From positions 169,682-233,681 of the forward strand of contig CAWDGV010000011.1 of assembly GCA_963801985.1 (NCBI GenBank): DNA of 64,000 nucleotides. Reading direction: 5' to 3'. The notes under the pieces are model-generated. The model was not told the DNA's origin. It ran no database searches and saw only the letters and a list, made by a program, of their open reading frames with translations. Numbering within the stretch: position 1 is the stretch's first letter; each line of letters starts with the position of its first letter. This DNA is from JABDQZ01 sp963801985 (GTDB taxonomy: Bacteria > Pseudomonadota > Gammaproteobacteria > Chromatiales > Chromatiaceae). A program made the translations under genes and the position numbers. Positions 53,188 to 63,142 of the stretch are shown in pieces.

Positions 53188-55050
53188 ATGGCCGGTAAAT
53201 ATATTCTCGGCATCTCGGCTTTATACCATGACAGCGCAGCAGCATTATTGTCGAATGGCAGACTGATTGCTGCGGTTCAGGAGGAACGCTTCAGTCGCAT
53301 CAAACACGACCCCGCATTTCCACTGCAAGCAATTGAATACTGCCTGTCACAGGCTGAGATATCGGTAACCGATCTTGAGAGCGTGGTGTTTTATGACAAG
53401 CCATTTCTAACGTTCGACCGCCTGCTTGAAAGTTACATGAGCTATGCCCCCAGGGGCCTGAAATCTTTTCTGCAACGCATGCCGGTCTGGTTAAAAGAAA
53501 AGCTGCTATTGAAAAAAATAATCCGTAAAAACCTTGCCGGACTGGCAGGCTGCCGGACCAGGGATCTGCCGCCACTGTTATTTACAGAGCATCACCAGGC
53601 ACATGCCGCATCAGCCTTTTTTCCCGGCCCGTTTAAGGAGGCAGCGATACTCTGCATGGATGGCGTTGGCGAGTGGGCCACAACATCGGCATGGACAGGC
53701 AACGGCAATGCGATCAGACCATTATGGCAAATTGATTTTCCTGACTCGCTCGGCTTGCTGTACTCCGCTTTTACCTTTTTCTGTGGCTTTAAGGTCAATT
53801 TCGGCGAATACAAGCTCATGGGACTGGCGCCTTATGGCCAGCCGGTTTACCAGCAGTTAATCGAGGACAAGCTGATAAACATCAAGCCGGACGGCAGTTT
53901 CAAACTGAACATGAAATATTTTGATTATGCTGTCGGTGAATCCATGCTCAGCTCGCGGTTTGCAAAACTGTTTGATGGGCCGGCCCGCATACCCGAATCA
54001 GAGATTAGCCAGCGCGAATGTGACCTGGCAGCTTCCATCCAGGCTGTTACAGAAAAAATAGTGTTAAGACTGGCCAAAACCCTGAAAATAGAAACTGGCA
54101 GTAGCAACCTCTGCCTCGCTGGCGGCGTTGCTTTAAACAGTGTTGCCAATGGCAAACTGGCATCCAGCGGCCTGTTTGAGAACATCTGGATACAACCCGC
54201 TGCCGGTGATGCCGGTGGAGCCATTGGTGCCGCTTACATGGCCTGGCATGGTTATTATGCAAATGCCCGTGAGATAGAAATGCCTGACAGTATGCAAGGC
54301 AGTTACCTGGGCCCTGAATACAGTAACCATGAGATCCACGAATTTCTGAAACATCAGCATGCCGTTTCCACTACCCTGGAAGATGATGAACTGATCCAGG
54401 AAACCGCTCGATTGCTGAGCCAGGGCAAGGTCGTTGGCTGGTTCCAGGGGAAAATGGAATTCGGCCCACGCGCATTGGGCAACCGTTCCATTCTTGGCAA
54501 CCCGGCTGATCCGGACATGCAAAGCCGTCTGAACCTCAAGATCAAGTTTCGTGAATCCTTTCGTCCCTTTGCCCCTTCAGTGACAGAGGAACAGGCCGAT
54601 AAGTATTTTGCCTTTGATGAACAGGAGTCAGCCATCAAGAGTCCATACATGCTGTTTGTCGCAAATGTAAAACCTGAATGGCAGATTATGCCTGAACATA
54701 CCGACAATTCGATTTCACCTCTGCAGCGTATCAACCAGGTCCGCTCCAGACTGCCGGCTATTACCCATGTTGACCATTCCGCCCGGCTGCAAACCGTTAA
54801 CGCCAATTCGAATCCAGGATATCATGCCTTGTTAACAGAATTTGAAAAACTGACGGGATTTCCAGTACTGGTGAATACATCCTTTAATATCCGTGGTGAG
54901 CCTGTCGTCTGCTCACCGGAAGATGCCTGGCGCTGTTTCATGGGGACCGGGATGGACTACCTGGTCATCGGTAATTACCTGCTCGACAAGCAGCAACAGG
55001 CAGCTGTAGACAGCAGCCAGCTAAAACCCGCACACCTGGTCATGGACTGA
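53188..55050 (+). CDS. Carbamoyltransferase, NodU/HypF-like family
   Basis: 620 residues. It transfers the carbamoyl group from carbamoyl phosphate via ATP to a hydroxyl of a sugar or polyketide-like acceptor. N-terminal YrdC-like/Kae1-like half: GISALYHDSAAALL, EHHQAHAASAFFPGPF with the metal-binding His pair, MDGVGEWAT; then KLMGLAPYG, CLAGGVALNSVANGKL, and the C-terminal MEFGPRALGNRSILG and NTSFNIRGEPVVCSPEDAW. The acceptor is most likely an exopolysaccharide or glycolipid because SxtJ-like, DUF5989 and SGNH genes follow within 600 bp and PEP-CTERM/PrsT genes lie beyond; this is inference. Confidence 0.93.
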   Translation: MAGKYILGISALYHDSAAALLSNGRLIAAVQEERFSRIKHDPAFPLQAIEYCLSQAEISVTDLESVVFYDKPFLTFDRLLESYMSYAPRGLKSFLQRMPVWLKEKLLLKKIIRKNLAGLAGCRTRDLPPLLFTEHHQAHAASAFFPGPFKEAAILCMDGVGEWATTSAWTGNGNAIRPLWQIDFPDSLGLLYSAFTFFCGFKVNFGEYKLMGLAPYGQPVYQQLIEDKLINIKPDGSFKLNMKYFDYAVGESMLSSRFAKLFDGPARIPESEISQRECDLAASIQAVTEKIVLRLAKTLKIETGSSNLCLAGGVALNSVANGKLASSGLFENIWIQPAAGDAGGAIGAAYMAWHGYYANAREIEMPDSMQGSYLGPEYSNHEIHEFLKHQHAVSTTLEDDELIQETARLLSQGKVVGWFQGKMEFGPRALGNRSILGNPADPDMQSRLNLKIKFRESFRPFAPSVTEEQADKYFAFDEQESAIKSPYMLFVANVKPEWQIMPEHTDNSISPLQRINQVRSRLPAITHVDHSARLQTVNANSNPGYHALLTEFEKLTGFPVLVNTSFNIRGEPVVCSPEDAWRCFMGTGMDYLVIGNYLLDKQQQAAVDSSQLKPAHLVMD

Positions 55051-55053
55051 ATC

Positions 55054-55452
55054 ATGTCAACACAGGCTGACAGCAAACAATTACGAATTTTCGGGCTGGC
55101 ATTATCTGCAGCCATTACCTTCTGGCTCGTTATATACTGCTGGCTGAGCCAGACTGACCTGCTGACATTCTGGCCTGTCTGGCTGGTTATTATTTTATTA
55201 ACCGATTTTGCATTGTTCAAACCAGCCTGGCTTGCGGGCCTGTTCAGGGTATGGATGATTTTCGCGGAATGGCTCAACAGGATCATTACCTACAGCCTGC
55301 TTGGCAGTATTTTCTTTGTATTGATTACGCCAATAGCCTGGCTGCGACGTCTTTCCGGCCATGATGCATTACGAAATAAAAAATATTTACCTGGCAGTTT
55401 CCGCGTCAAGAGTCATGCTTCCACTGCAAAGGACATGGAGCAGCCTTTCTGA
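55054..55452 (+). CDS. SxtJ-family membrane protein
   Basis: 132 residues with three or four hydrophobic helices (FGLALSAAITFWLVIYCWLS, WLVIILLTDFALFKPAWLAG, ITYSLLGSIFFVLITPIAWL) and a basic tail. The family is named after SxtJ of the saxitoxin cluster and usually sits next to carbamoyltransferase and DUF5989 genes, as here. Its biochemical role is unknown. It starts three bases after the carbamoyltransferase stop and its stop overlaps the next ATG. Confidence 0.82.
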   Translation: MSTQADSKQLRIFGLALSAAITFWLVIYCWLSQTDLLTFWPVWLVIILLTDFALFKPAWLAGLFRVWMIFAEWLNRIITYSLLGSIFFVLITPIAWLRRLSGHDALRNKKYLPGSFRVKSHASTAKDMEQPF

Positions 55453-55604
55453 TGTTTGAATTTCTCCACGACCTTTGGCAATTTGCCCGCAAACATAAAA
55501 AACTCTGGATTGTACCGCTCGTCATTATCATGATGCTGGCAAGCGCGTTAATATTGTTTACGCAGGGATCCGCTATCAGTCCCTTCATTTATACCTTATT
55601 CTGA
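55452..55604 (+). CDS. DUF5989 small membrane protein
   Basis: 50 residues: MFEFLHDLWQFARKHKKLW, one hydrophobic helix (VPLVIIMMLASALILF) and a conserved tail TQGSAISPFIYTLF. This matches the DUF5989 pattern found behind SxtJ and carbamoyltransferase genes. Its ATG overlaps the SxtJ-like stop (TGATG), and the SGNH hydrolase starts seven bases after its stop. It probably forms part of the membrane side of the carbamoylation module; no activity is known. Confidence 0.85.
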   Translation: MFEFLHDLWQFARKHKKLWIVPLVIIMMLASALILFTQGSAISPFIYTLF

Positions 55605-55611
55605 AATCATT

Positions 55612-56756
55612 ATGACTGACACATCAAACACATCCAGGCAGAAACTGCTTGCCACGATTACTGTAGCGATCAGTATCATCTGCGGTATTTTACTGGTTGA
55701 GTACCTGCTGGGCTGGTACCGGCAATCTGTTGAAAACAGTTCGCAACTTGATAATGGCATCATGCAATATCACCGAACACTTGGCTGGACACTGACTCCA
55801 GGCTGGCAGGGAAAACATCATCACCATGACTTTGATGTCATTTACCAGCACAACAAAAACGGTTTCAGAAAACAGCCGGATGATGACCAGCTGGGCATTG
55901 GCAGAAAAATAGCACTGCTCGGTGACAGCTTCACTTATGGTTTCGGCGTCAACAATAATGAAACCTTCGCCGCGCAACTGGCCGAAAAAGACCCGCAAAA
56001 CGTTTATCTGAATTATGGCGTGCCCGGCTACAGTACCGACCAGCAGTTTTTATTAATGGGTCAGCAAAGCCTTAAACAGGGAAAAACCCAGACGATCAAT
56101 CAGTATGTGCTGGTTTTTTACCTGGGCAATGACATTCTCGACAACATGCTTGTCTCACCCCTTGCAGGCCGAGCCGGCCAAGCCTTATTTCCTTGCCACC
56201 GAAGGCAACCTGACACTGAAGAACATTCCGGTACCCAGAACCCAGAAACCGGCCGCCCTGAGATCTCAAACCCTGAACGATGTTATTTTTGGCGATGAGT
56301 TGAACCAGTACTACTCAACAACAGATTACCTGGTATCCAGAAAGTGAAATTCTTAAATGGCTATCCCCTGGAACAGCTAAAGCTGAACCCGGGGTCATCA
56401 ATGATATTCTTGCCCGCCGCCTGGCTGATAATAAAAAACTGCTGTTTACCTTACTGAAAGCCATGAATGAGGAAGCCACCCGCCAGAATGCAGATTTCAC
56501 CATTGCCATATTACCGGGAAGTTCATACATCAACTCGCCGGATTCTTATTCGTATTATTTCCAGGAGCATATCCGTAAATCAGTATTATTCATGGCTGAA
56601 AAACTGGGCATTGATACCATTGATATTGCTTCTGCATTAAAAGCGCATTCAGACAAGGCGCTGTATTTTCCCAATGAACGCCACCTGACTTTTGAAGGCA
56701 ACAATATAGTCAGTGATATATTGCTTGAGTCATTAAATTCCGGGAGGAATATGTAG
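55612..56756 (+). pseudogene. SGNH/GDSL-type hydrolase (two frameshifts)
   Basis: About 380 residues if repaired. N-terminal membrane helix (LLATITVAISIICGILLVEY), then the block I serine motif ALLGDSFTYGFGV, VYLNYGVPGYSTDQQ (block II/III-like) and VLVFYLGNDILDN. One extra base in the C4 run at 56158-56161 shifts the frame; the next frame reads QAEPAKPYFLATEGNL to about 56310, where a second shift leads to EILKWLSPGTAKAE and the C-terminal FPNERHLTFEGNNIV with the catalytic-type His. Such enzymes act as esterases or acetyl/acyl-transfer partners in polysaccharide modification. Both breaks look like read errors. Confidence 0.75.
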
Positions 56757-56852
56757 CTTGCCTCTTCACTTAACCAAAGAATGTCATTCCCGTGAAAGCG
56801 GCATCGATTGAACCTGACTTTCTAGATCTCAGCTTTCTCAGGTATAACGATA

Positions 56853-59651
56853 ATGCTCAACAGTTTCCACTTCTTAAAACAAAAATTTATTGCTTGTGCT
56901 CTGCTGGTTTCAAGCTGCATGCCATTGACCGCTAATGCCAACCAGGAGCTTTTTTTCGAAGCCGAAAACAGCTTTTACGACAAAAATTATGAAGCAACAC
57001 TGATAAAGCTTGATGAATTTTTAAAAACCAATCCTGATGATCTTGCTGCCGAGGTGTTAAAGGCCAGAACCTTTATCGCTATTGGAGAACCCGAACAGGC
57101 GATTACAACCTTTGAAAAAATTCTGCAACTGGGTGCTGATGAAACCATTTTTGCGGTTGAACTGGCACGTGCCCGCAATGAGGCCAACCGTTTCGGGGAT
57201 AATATCCAGTTTATCCGGCCTGACGGATTCCCGGCAGATATTGCAGCAGCGCTTTACACTGAAAAAGGCTATGCTTACCTGGGTATACATGAAATATTGA
57301 TGCAGAGAAGCTTTTCAAGCCAGGCGATCAGGCTTGACCCGGGATCTGCAGATGCATTAACCGGCCGGGCAACCATAGCATTGTTAAGAAAGGATTACCC
57401 GACAGCCGTGTCGTTACTTGAGGCAGTGGTTGCAGAAAACCTTTTTCACCATCGCAGCCATTTCAAGCTGGGACAATTGTATCATGCCCGCCAGGAATAT
57501 CTCCGGGCAATCAAGCAATACCGCAAAGCTTTCGGAAATATTCCCCCGGCATATCGCAGCACGTATTGCGCTCAGCAGCGCTTTACTCGATGCTGAGGCT
57601 ACCCTGATAACCCCAGGCTCTGTTGCTTTAATCGCATTGAACTGGATCCATCAATACCCCAGCTGCATTACCTGGCATACCTGACAGTACCAGGCCACAG
57701 GTGATACAGCCATAGCCAATGAAGCACTGACCAGGGCCGTTGACATATTCTGATCAGCAGGACAGAAACAGTTTTGGCCATAACCATGCAGATCTCCTAC
57801 TGGCTGCAATGGTTTACCAGGCTTCTGCTAACTATTCAAAATCACGTCTTTTTCTCGACAGGTTTCTGGAAAAACAGGGACAGCATTACGGCGCCAGAAA
57901 ATTACTCGCGTCGCTGTTACTGGAACTTGGAGATTCCGGCAGGCCATTACCGAATTGCAGATAATCGTCAAATACAACAGCAATGATGCATCCGCTTTTG
58001 CAGCGATCGGTGACGCCTATATGGGTGCACAACAATACTATCGTGCCATCAAGGCCTACAAGGAAGCGCTCCTGCTCAGCCCGGTCAATGGGCGCTTGCT
58101 GCAACGCCTGGCATTCAGTTATTTTGCCAGTGGCGACACCCTGCAGGCTCTCGCCCATTTTCAACGTGCCGAACGGCTGGGAGAAAAAACAACCGGCTGT
58201 TCACTGCCATTACCTTTTATACGCATGGCAATAATATTGAAGCGATCAACCAGCTCAACAGCTTCCTCAAGGATTATCCTGAAAACCGCCTGGCGCAGAA
58301 TATTAAAGCCTGCATGCTGGTCAATGACCAGCAGCTGACTGAAGCAGATAAACTGCTGCATTCTAAAGCACTACAGGACTCAAAAAATCCAGTCACGACT
58401 CTAAACCTTGCAACACTGCATAAATTACAGGGCAGATTTGATCAGAGTAAGCAATTAATCGAAAGCATTGAAGCCGATGACAAACTCTATCAGCTGGCCC
58501 TGCTCGCACGTGCACAAAACAATAACCAGCTCGCGATTCGATTGCTGACCAAAGCCAGGATATGGGAAAAACCCAAATTGAAACGCGCCCTGTTTCTGCT
58601 TGACTTGTATATCGAGTTGCGCAATTTTCGCGAAGCGGATTTTGTCATTCAACAGATCAATCGTCATTTTCCCAGCAACCCTTTATTGATGTTACGAGTC
58701 GCCAAAGTCGAGTTGCTGCAGGGAAGAAACATCGGCGCCAAGTCCGCATTATCTAACGCGACGACGACGACAGGCTACAATCCGGCAATTTTATATTCCA
58801 TAGCCTCGGCACAGACAGAGTACGGATTTTATAAAGACAGTAGCTATACCCTGGAAAAAGCCCTTATTATCGAACCGAACAACTTTAACTTGCGCTACCT
58901 GCTGGCACGCACCTACATTTTGTCCGGCAGCATGGATAAAGCCCGGAAAGAAACTGACAGGATGCTGGAGCAATATCCGGGTTCTACAAGGGCTGCAACT
59001 CTACTTGCAGATATTGATTATTCAACGGCAAACTTTGATGCAGCAGCAAAAGGTTACCGGGCTTTACTCAACCAGGCTGATGACCCTGAACTGGCTGTCA
59101 GCCTTGCCCGAACATATTTTAACCAGGGTAAAACAAGCCAGGCCATCAGCTTCCTGAAACAATGGGATAAGATGATACCTGACAACGCCACGATCAAATG
59201 GCAGCTGGCGGCTTTTCTGATAAAAACACAGCCCGCTGTCGCCCACGACTTGTTTGAACAACTGGCAACCATGCTGCCTGATGATGCGCTGGTGTTCAAT
59301 AACCTTGCGCTGCTTAGCCTGGAAAAGGATATTGACAAAGCATTATCGTTTGCCGAAAAAGCTTTTTCGCTAAAACCCAGAGATGCCCGCGTCGTGGATA
59401 CCTATGGCTGGACATTATTAATAAAAGGCAACTATTCAGAGGCTTTACGCTACCTGCGTGATGCCGTTGCCCGTGACGACTCTTCGGCTGAGATCCATTA
59501 TCACCTCGGCGTTGCTCTGGACTTAAGCGACAAGTACGAGGAAGCCGTTACTCAATTGAAACTTGCCTTGAAAATCGGCGGCCTGGATCTGGCAATTTTA
59601 CAAGACGCGGAAGAACGGCTAAAACGTTTAAAACAGGAAACATCGGGATAA
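56853..59651 (+). pseudogene. PrsT-like TPR protein of PEP-CTERM systems, copy 1 (multiple frameshifts)
   Basis: About 930 residues if repaired: signal with a possible lipobox (ALLVSSC), then some two dozen tetratricopeptide repeats, the layout of the PEP-CTERM system TPR protein PrsT (TIGR02917). The first frame runs to 57596. Coding then jumps at about 57536, 57620, 57688, 57745, 57950 and 58187, and is continuous from 58190 to 59651. At 58184-58189 adding one A to A6 rejoins the frames, pointing to homopolymer error. Segments such as NPDDLAAEVLKARTFIAIGE and FDQSKQLIESIEADDKLYQL show TPR pattern. The stop overlaps the ATG of the next gene. Confidence 0.78.
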
Positions 59652-60199
59652 TGAGGCTACCAAACAAACCAAACTCATTCAGGCTATTGGCCTGTGGAAT
59701 CATTTCCATCATGCTGTTGCACAGTAACATGGCTAATGCAGAACTGGCCTACTGGTCAGACACACTCAAGAAAAGTCATGACAAGTTTTACCTGAGCCAT
59801 GCCGGGATAGAGGAAAAACTGCAGGAAACAACCCCAGCTTATTACAACCCCAAAATCACCCAGCAAAACCTGCTGAGTTATTCGGATACTTACCTGTTCA
59901 TGGTTGATGACACGCTTATCGAGCTGGATGCACTGAAAAACAACCCCGACTGGAGTGGCTTTGGCAATGTGATTGACCAACTGATGACATTCAGCATGAA
60001 AGAAGATAATTACCCCATACGCATCGGCAAACTGCCTGCCCCCTGGATATTATTCGAGCCACGCCTGGGGAACTGGCAGCAGGCTGTCAACAATCCACTG
60101 GCAGCCTCTGCAACCCAGGGCACGGATAATTACTGGTTAACCGATACATTCCAGTTCAGTGACAGGTTCCAACACTACAGAAAAAGAAAAGCTGAGTAA
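59651..60199 (+). CDS. Secreted protein of unknown function between PrsT-like genes
   Basis: 182 residues with a signal peptide (LLACGIISIMLLHSNMANA). Mature part: an amphipathic N-terminal segment (LAYWSDTLKKSHDKFYLSHA), Tyr-rich ITQQNLLSYSDTYLFMVDDT, and a C-terminal Trp-containing region ending in a basic tail. No family recognised. The ATG overlaps the stop of the TPR gene, so it is likely translated with it, and its stop abuts that of the convergent second TPR gene with no gap. Confidence 0.6.
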   Translation: MRLPNKPNSFRLLACGIISIMLLHSNMANAELAYWSDTLKKSHDKFYLSHAGIEEKLQETTPAYYNPKITQQNLLSYSDTYLFMVDDTLIELDALKNNPDWSGFGNVIDQLMTFSMKEDNYPIRIGKLPAPWILFEPRLGNWQQAVNNPLAASATQGTDNYWLTDTFQFSDRFQHYRKRKAE

Positions 60200-63009
60200 T
60201 TACTTCAGGCGTCTCATCAGAGCATCCACATCACGTTTCAGGTCATTATCCATTTTCATTTTTTTAGCTTTATTCAGTTCATTAAAAGCCTGCTGCTTTC
60301 TGCCCTGCTCCGCCAGTGCATAGGCCAGGTGATAAAGAATTTTTGGTGAACGGGACTGCCTGATTGCCGCGTCTCTCAGGATTCTAGCGCCTTCGTCAAC
60401 CTTGCCATTTTTTACCAGCACCCAGCCATAGGTGTCTGCTGCAGTGAGCTTTTCTCCGGTGCCAGCTCATAGGCAGTTTTAGCGTACTTTATAGCTTCCT
60501 CAGGTTTTTTTATTTATCAAAATCAACGCCAGATTATTCAAAGATAGCATCTGATTAGGATTCGATTCTAGTATCAGTCGATACTGGGCTGCTGCGGCAT
60601 CAAGCTCGTTGGCATCAAGATATTCCTGCGCAAGCAACAGGCGTGCTGCGCCACTGCCCCTGGTATTTATAAACCTCATTCAACAGACCCTGTACCTGGT
60701 TTGCCTTACCGGCACGCTTGAGAGCGCCAACAAGTTTAACCAGAACAGCACCACTGGTACCGGCTTTTTTATAGGCAGAAACAGCCTGTTCAGGGTTACC
60801 GGAGGCCCGCTCGACATCACCCAGCATCTCGTACGCCTTCAAACTGTCAGGATACTGACTTAACAACACTTTAACCTGTTTCCTGGCTTCCGGTAGTTGG
60901 TTATTAGCAAGTTCCAGCCGTACAAGCAAAGCACGCGATGCAAAGTGACTGGGCTGATCTTTCAACGCAGTGTTGATTGCAGAACGGGCAATATCCTGTG
61001 CGCCAATCGCCAGTAATGGACGGGAAATTTTCACCAGCATGTCCGCATTACCCTGCGCCTGTTCAACGGCCTGCTTCAATATCTTTTTTGCCTGATCCGG
61101 CTTGCCCTGGGCCATATATACCCGCCCCAGAAGCTCTTTGTAAAGCGGATTGGTTTTTTGTTGCTGGGTAATTTTCAAAGCCAGGTCATAAGCTTTATTC
61201 AGCTGCCTATTTTGCAGATAGATTTCAGTCAGTTCCTTGGCTATGAATGTCAAACCTGGGTTATCCCGATATAAAGCTTCCAGCCGCTTGATAGCCTGTT
61301 CGTTCTCCCCGTTCGAGCTTCTATTTTGGCCAGCTCCACAGAAGCCATAATCTGGCCGGGATTTTCTGCCAGAATTTTCTGGTAGATTTTTTTCCAGCTT
61401 TCTGCCAACTGCCAGTATATTGCTCGAGCTTGGCCAAATTAAAATCTGAAACCCTGAAACCTTTAAAAGTTTTCTTGAGAGCTTATTAAAAACCTCTCTT
61501 GCTTCGTTGTATTTCCCTTGAGCAACCAGTATTCCGCCTAGCTGGTTTAATACGTCCGGTTTGTCACTGTGATACTTTAAAACCGGTTGCAGGATTTCCA
61601 TCGCCTTATCAGGATTATTAGTTCGCAAATAAAGCAATGATAATTTTCCCCTCAGTGGTACATTTTCAGGGTACTTTGTCTGCATTTTCTAACAGCTCTA
61701 TGCCGGCTTGATAGTTTTTCTGTAGCGAGTAAAGCGCTGCTAGATGCCCTGCAATAAGTACCTCTCCGTCAGCACCCAAAGCCTTATTGTAATACTCAAT
61801 AGCATCCTTATATTGCCCCAGTTTTTCATAGGCTTGCGCAATAAGCATTATTACTTTCTGATCTGCTTTATTTTCCTCAACAATCGGGATAAGTACTGCA
61901 ACAACCTGATGGTAATCACCGATTTTCAATAAAGACCTGGCAAACATCTTGCGCGAAATAAAATCCAGGTAATTGACAAGCTTTAGCTGCTCAAACAGTT
62001 CAACTGCAAACTGGTGTTCTCCATGCAAAGTGGAAATAGTGGCAACCATTTCCTTCATTTCAAGGTCGGCATCCATTTGCTCACGACTTACTGCTGATAT
62101 CAGTTTGAAAGCTTCATCCAGAACCTTGTTTGCCTCTTGCGGATTGCCAAGTTCAGAGTGCGCCAAAACTAAAATGTAAGGAAACCTCGGATCCCAGGGA
62201 AATTTTTCACGGTGGGTATTAATAAACCGGACAGCTTCTTGATACCTTTGCATATCAAACAGCAGTGACGAGATTCTCAAAATGGCAATCAGGTGGTTAG
62301 GCTCAAGAAGGATTACATGTTCATAGTGCCTTAATGCCTCATCGAGCTCATTACTGAAAACAGCTATGGCAGCCTTGACCAGCCACCCTTCCACTGCAGA
62401 AGGCTTTTTGCTTACAATAGTTTCGGCACGTTGTCTGGCAGTCTCTAGATCGCCTTTCTTTAAGGACAACATCGCTTTTCCCGCGGCCCGGACATTACCT
62501 GGCTGAATTGACAGACTACGATTGAAATAATCTTCAGCGTAATCAAACCCCTTCAATTCAAGTTCAGCAGAGCCCATCCTGTCATAAATCTGCGACTGGT
62601 ATTCTTTTGGATATTTTTGGGGTTTAGCCTCTTTCAACACATCCTTATATCGACCTTGTAGCAACAAGGTGTCTAACAAGGGAACAATCACCAGATTGTC
62701 ATCAGCACCAAGTTTTCTCGCTTCCCTGAATTCTTTTTCGGCGCCTTCACCATTACCCACGGTCAAACGTGTTTTACCCAGCTGGATACGGGCAGGCAAA
62801 TGATTAGGATAACCTGCAGGGCATTCTTAAATTCAATCTCTGCTGCAAGATTGTCTTCGGCATTGAAATATTGCATACCAGATTCAAAAAAATTATCCGC
62901 TTTTTCCTTGTCGGAGACAGCATAGGCAGACTAAACAAACGACATAAACTGCTAAAAACAAAAACGATGAAATTGTCTTATTAAATGGATTCTTAGTCAT
63001 CATTAACAT
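60200..63009 (-). pseudogene. PrsT-like TPR protein, copy 2 (multiple frameshifts)
   Basis: About 930 residues if repaired, on the minus strand. Start near ATG 63009/63003/63000; signal-like MTKNPFNKTISSFLFLAVYV. Frames break near 62940, 62815, 61680, twice between 61310 and 61490, and more than once between 60420 and 60660; the coding pieces are NFFESGMQYFNAEDNLAAEI, then the long 61666-62799 frame, 60615-61685 and 60200-60421. In the 61.4-kb stretch the alternate frame restores KTFKGFRVSDFNLAKLEQYT. TPR motifs (AIEYYNKALGADGEV, LGRVYMAQGKPDQAKKILKQ) mark the family. A second PrsT in inverted orientation is unusual. Confidence 0.72.
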
Positions 63010-63087
63010 TAAAAACTTTCCAGTATCATTTTAATTCTTTTTGAATAAACTGAAGGAAGTATAACAATTGATTGATTGTTACAGACC

Positions 63088-63120
63088 AAAAAAAAACGCC
63101 ATTCATCGAATGGCGTTTTT
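63088..63120. terminator. Rho-independent terminator of the PEP-CTERM-like gene
   Basis: ACGCCATTC, loop ATC, GAATGGCGT (63096-63104 with 63108-63116), flanked by A9 on the left and T5 on the right, so it can work for the minus-strand gene at 63143 and in the other direction. Confidence 0.92.
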
Positions 63121-63142
63121 ACTTAACAATCTTAATTCTTTA

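Noticed and set aside
56783..56803. Fragment resembling a dispersed CATTCCCGTGAAAGCGG palindromic repeat
   Set aside because: Only one partial copy is present in the window and no full dyad can be drawn, so no repeat family was called.
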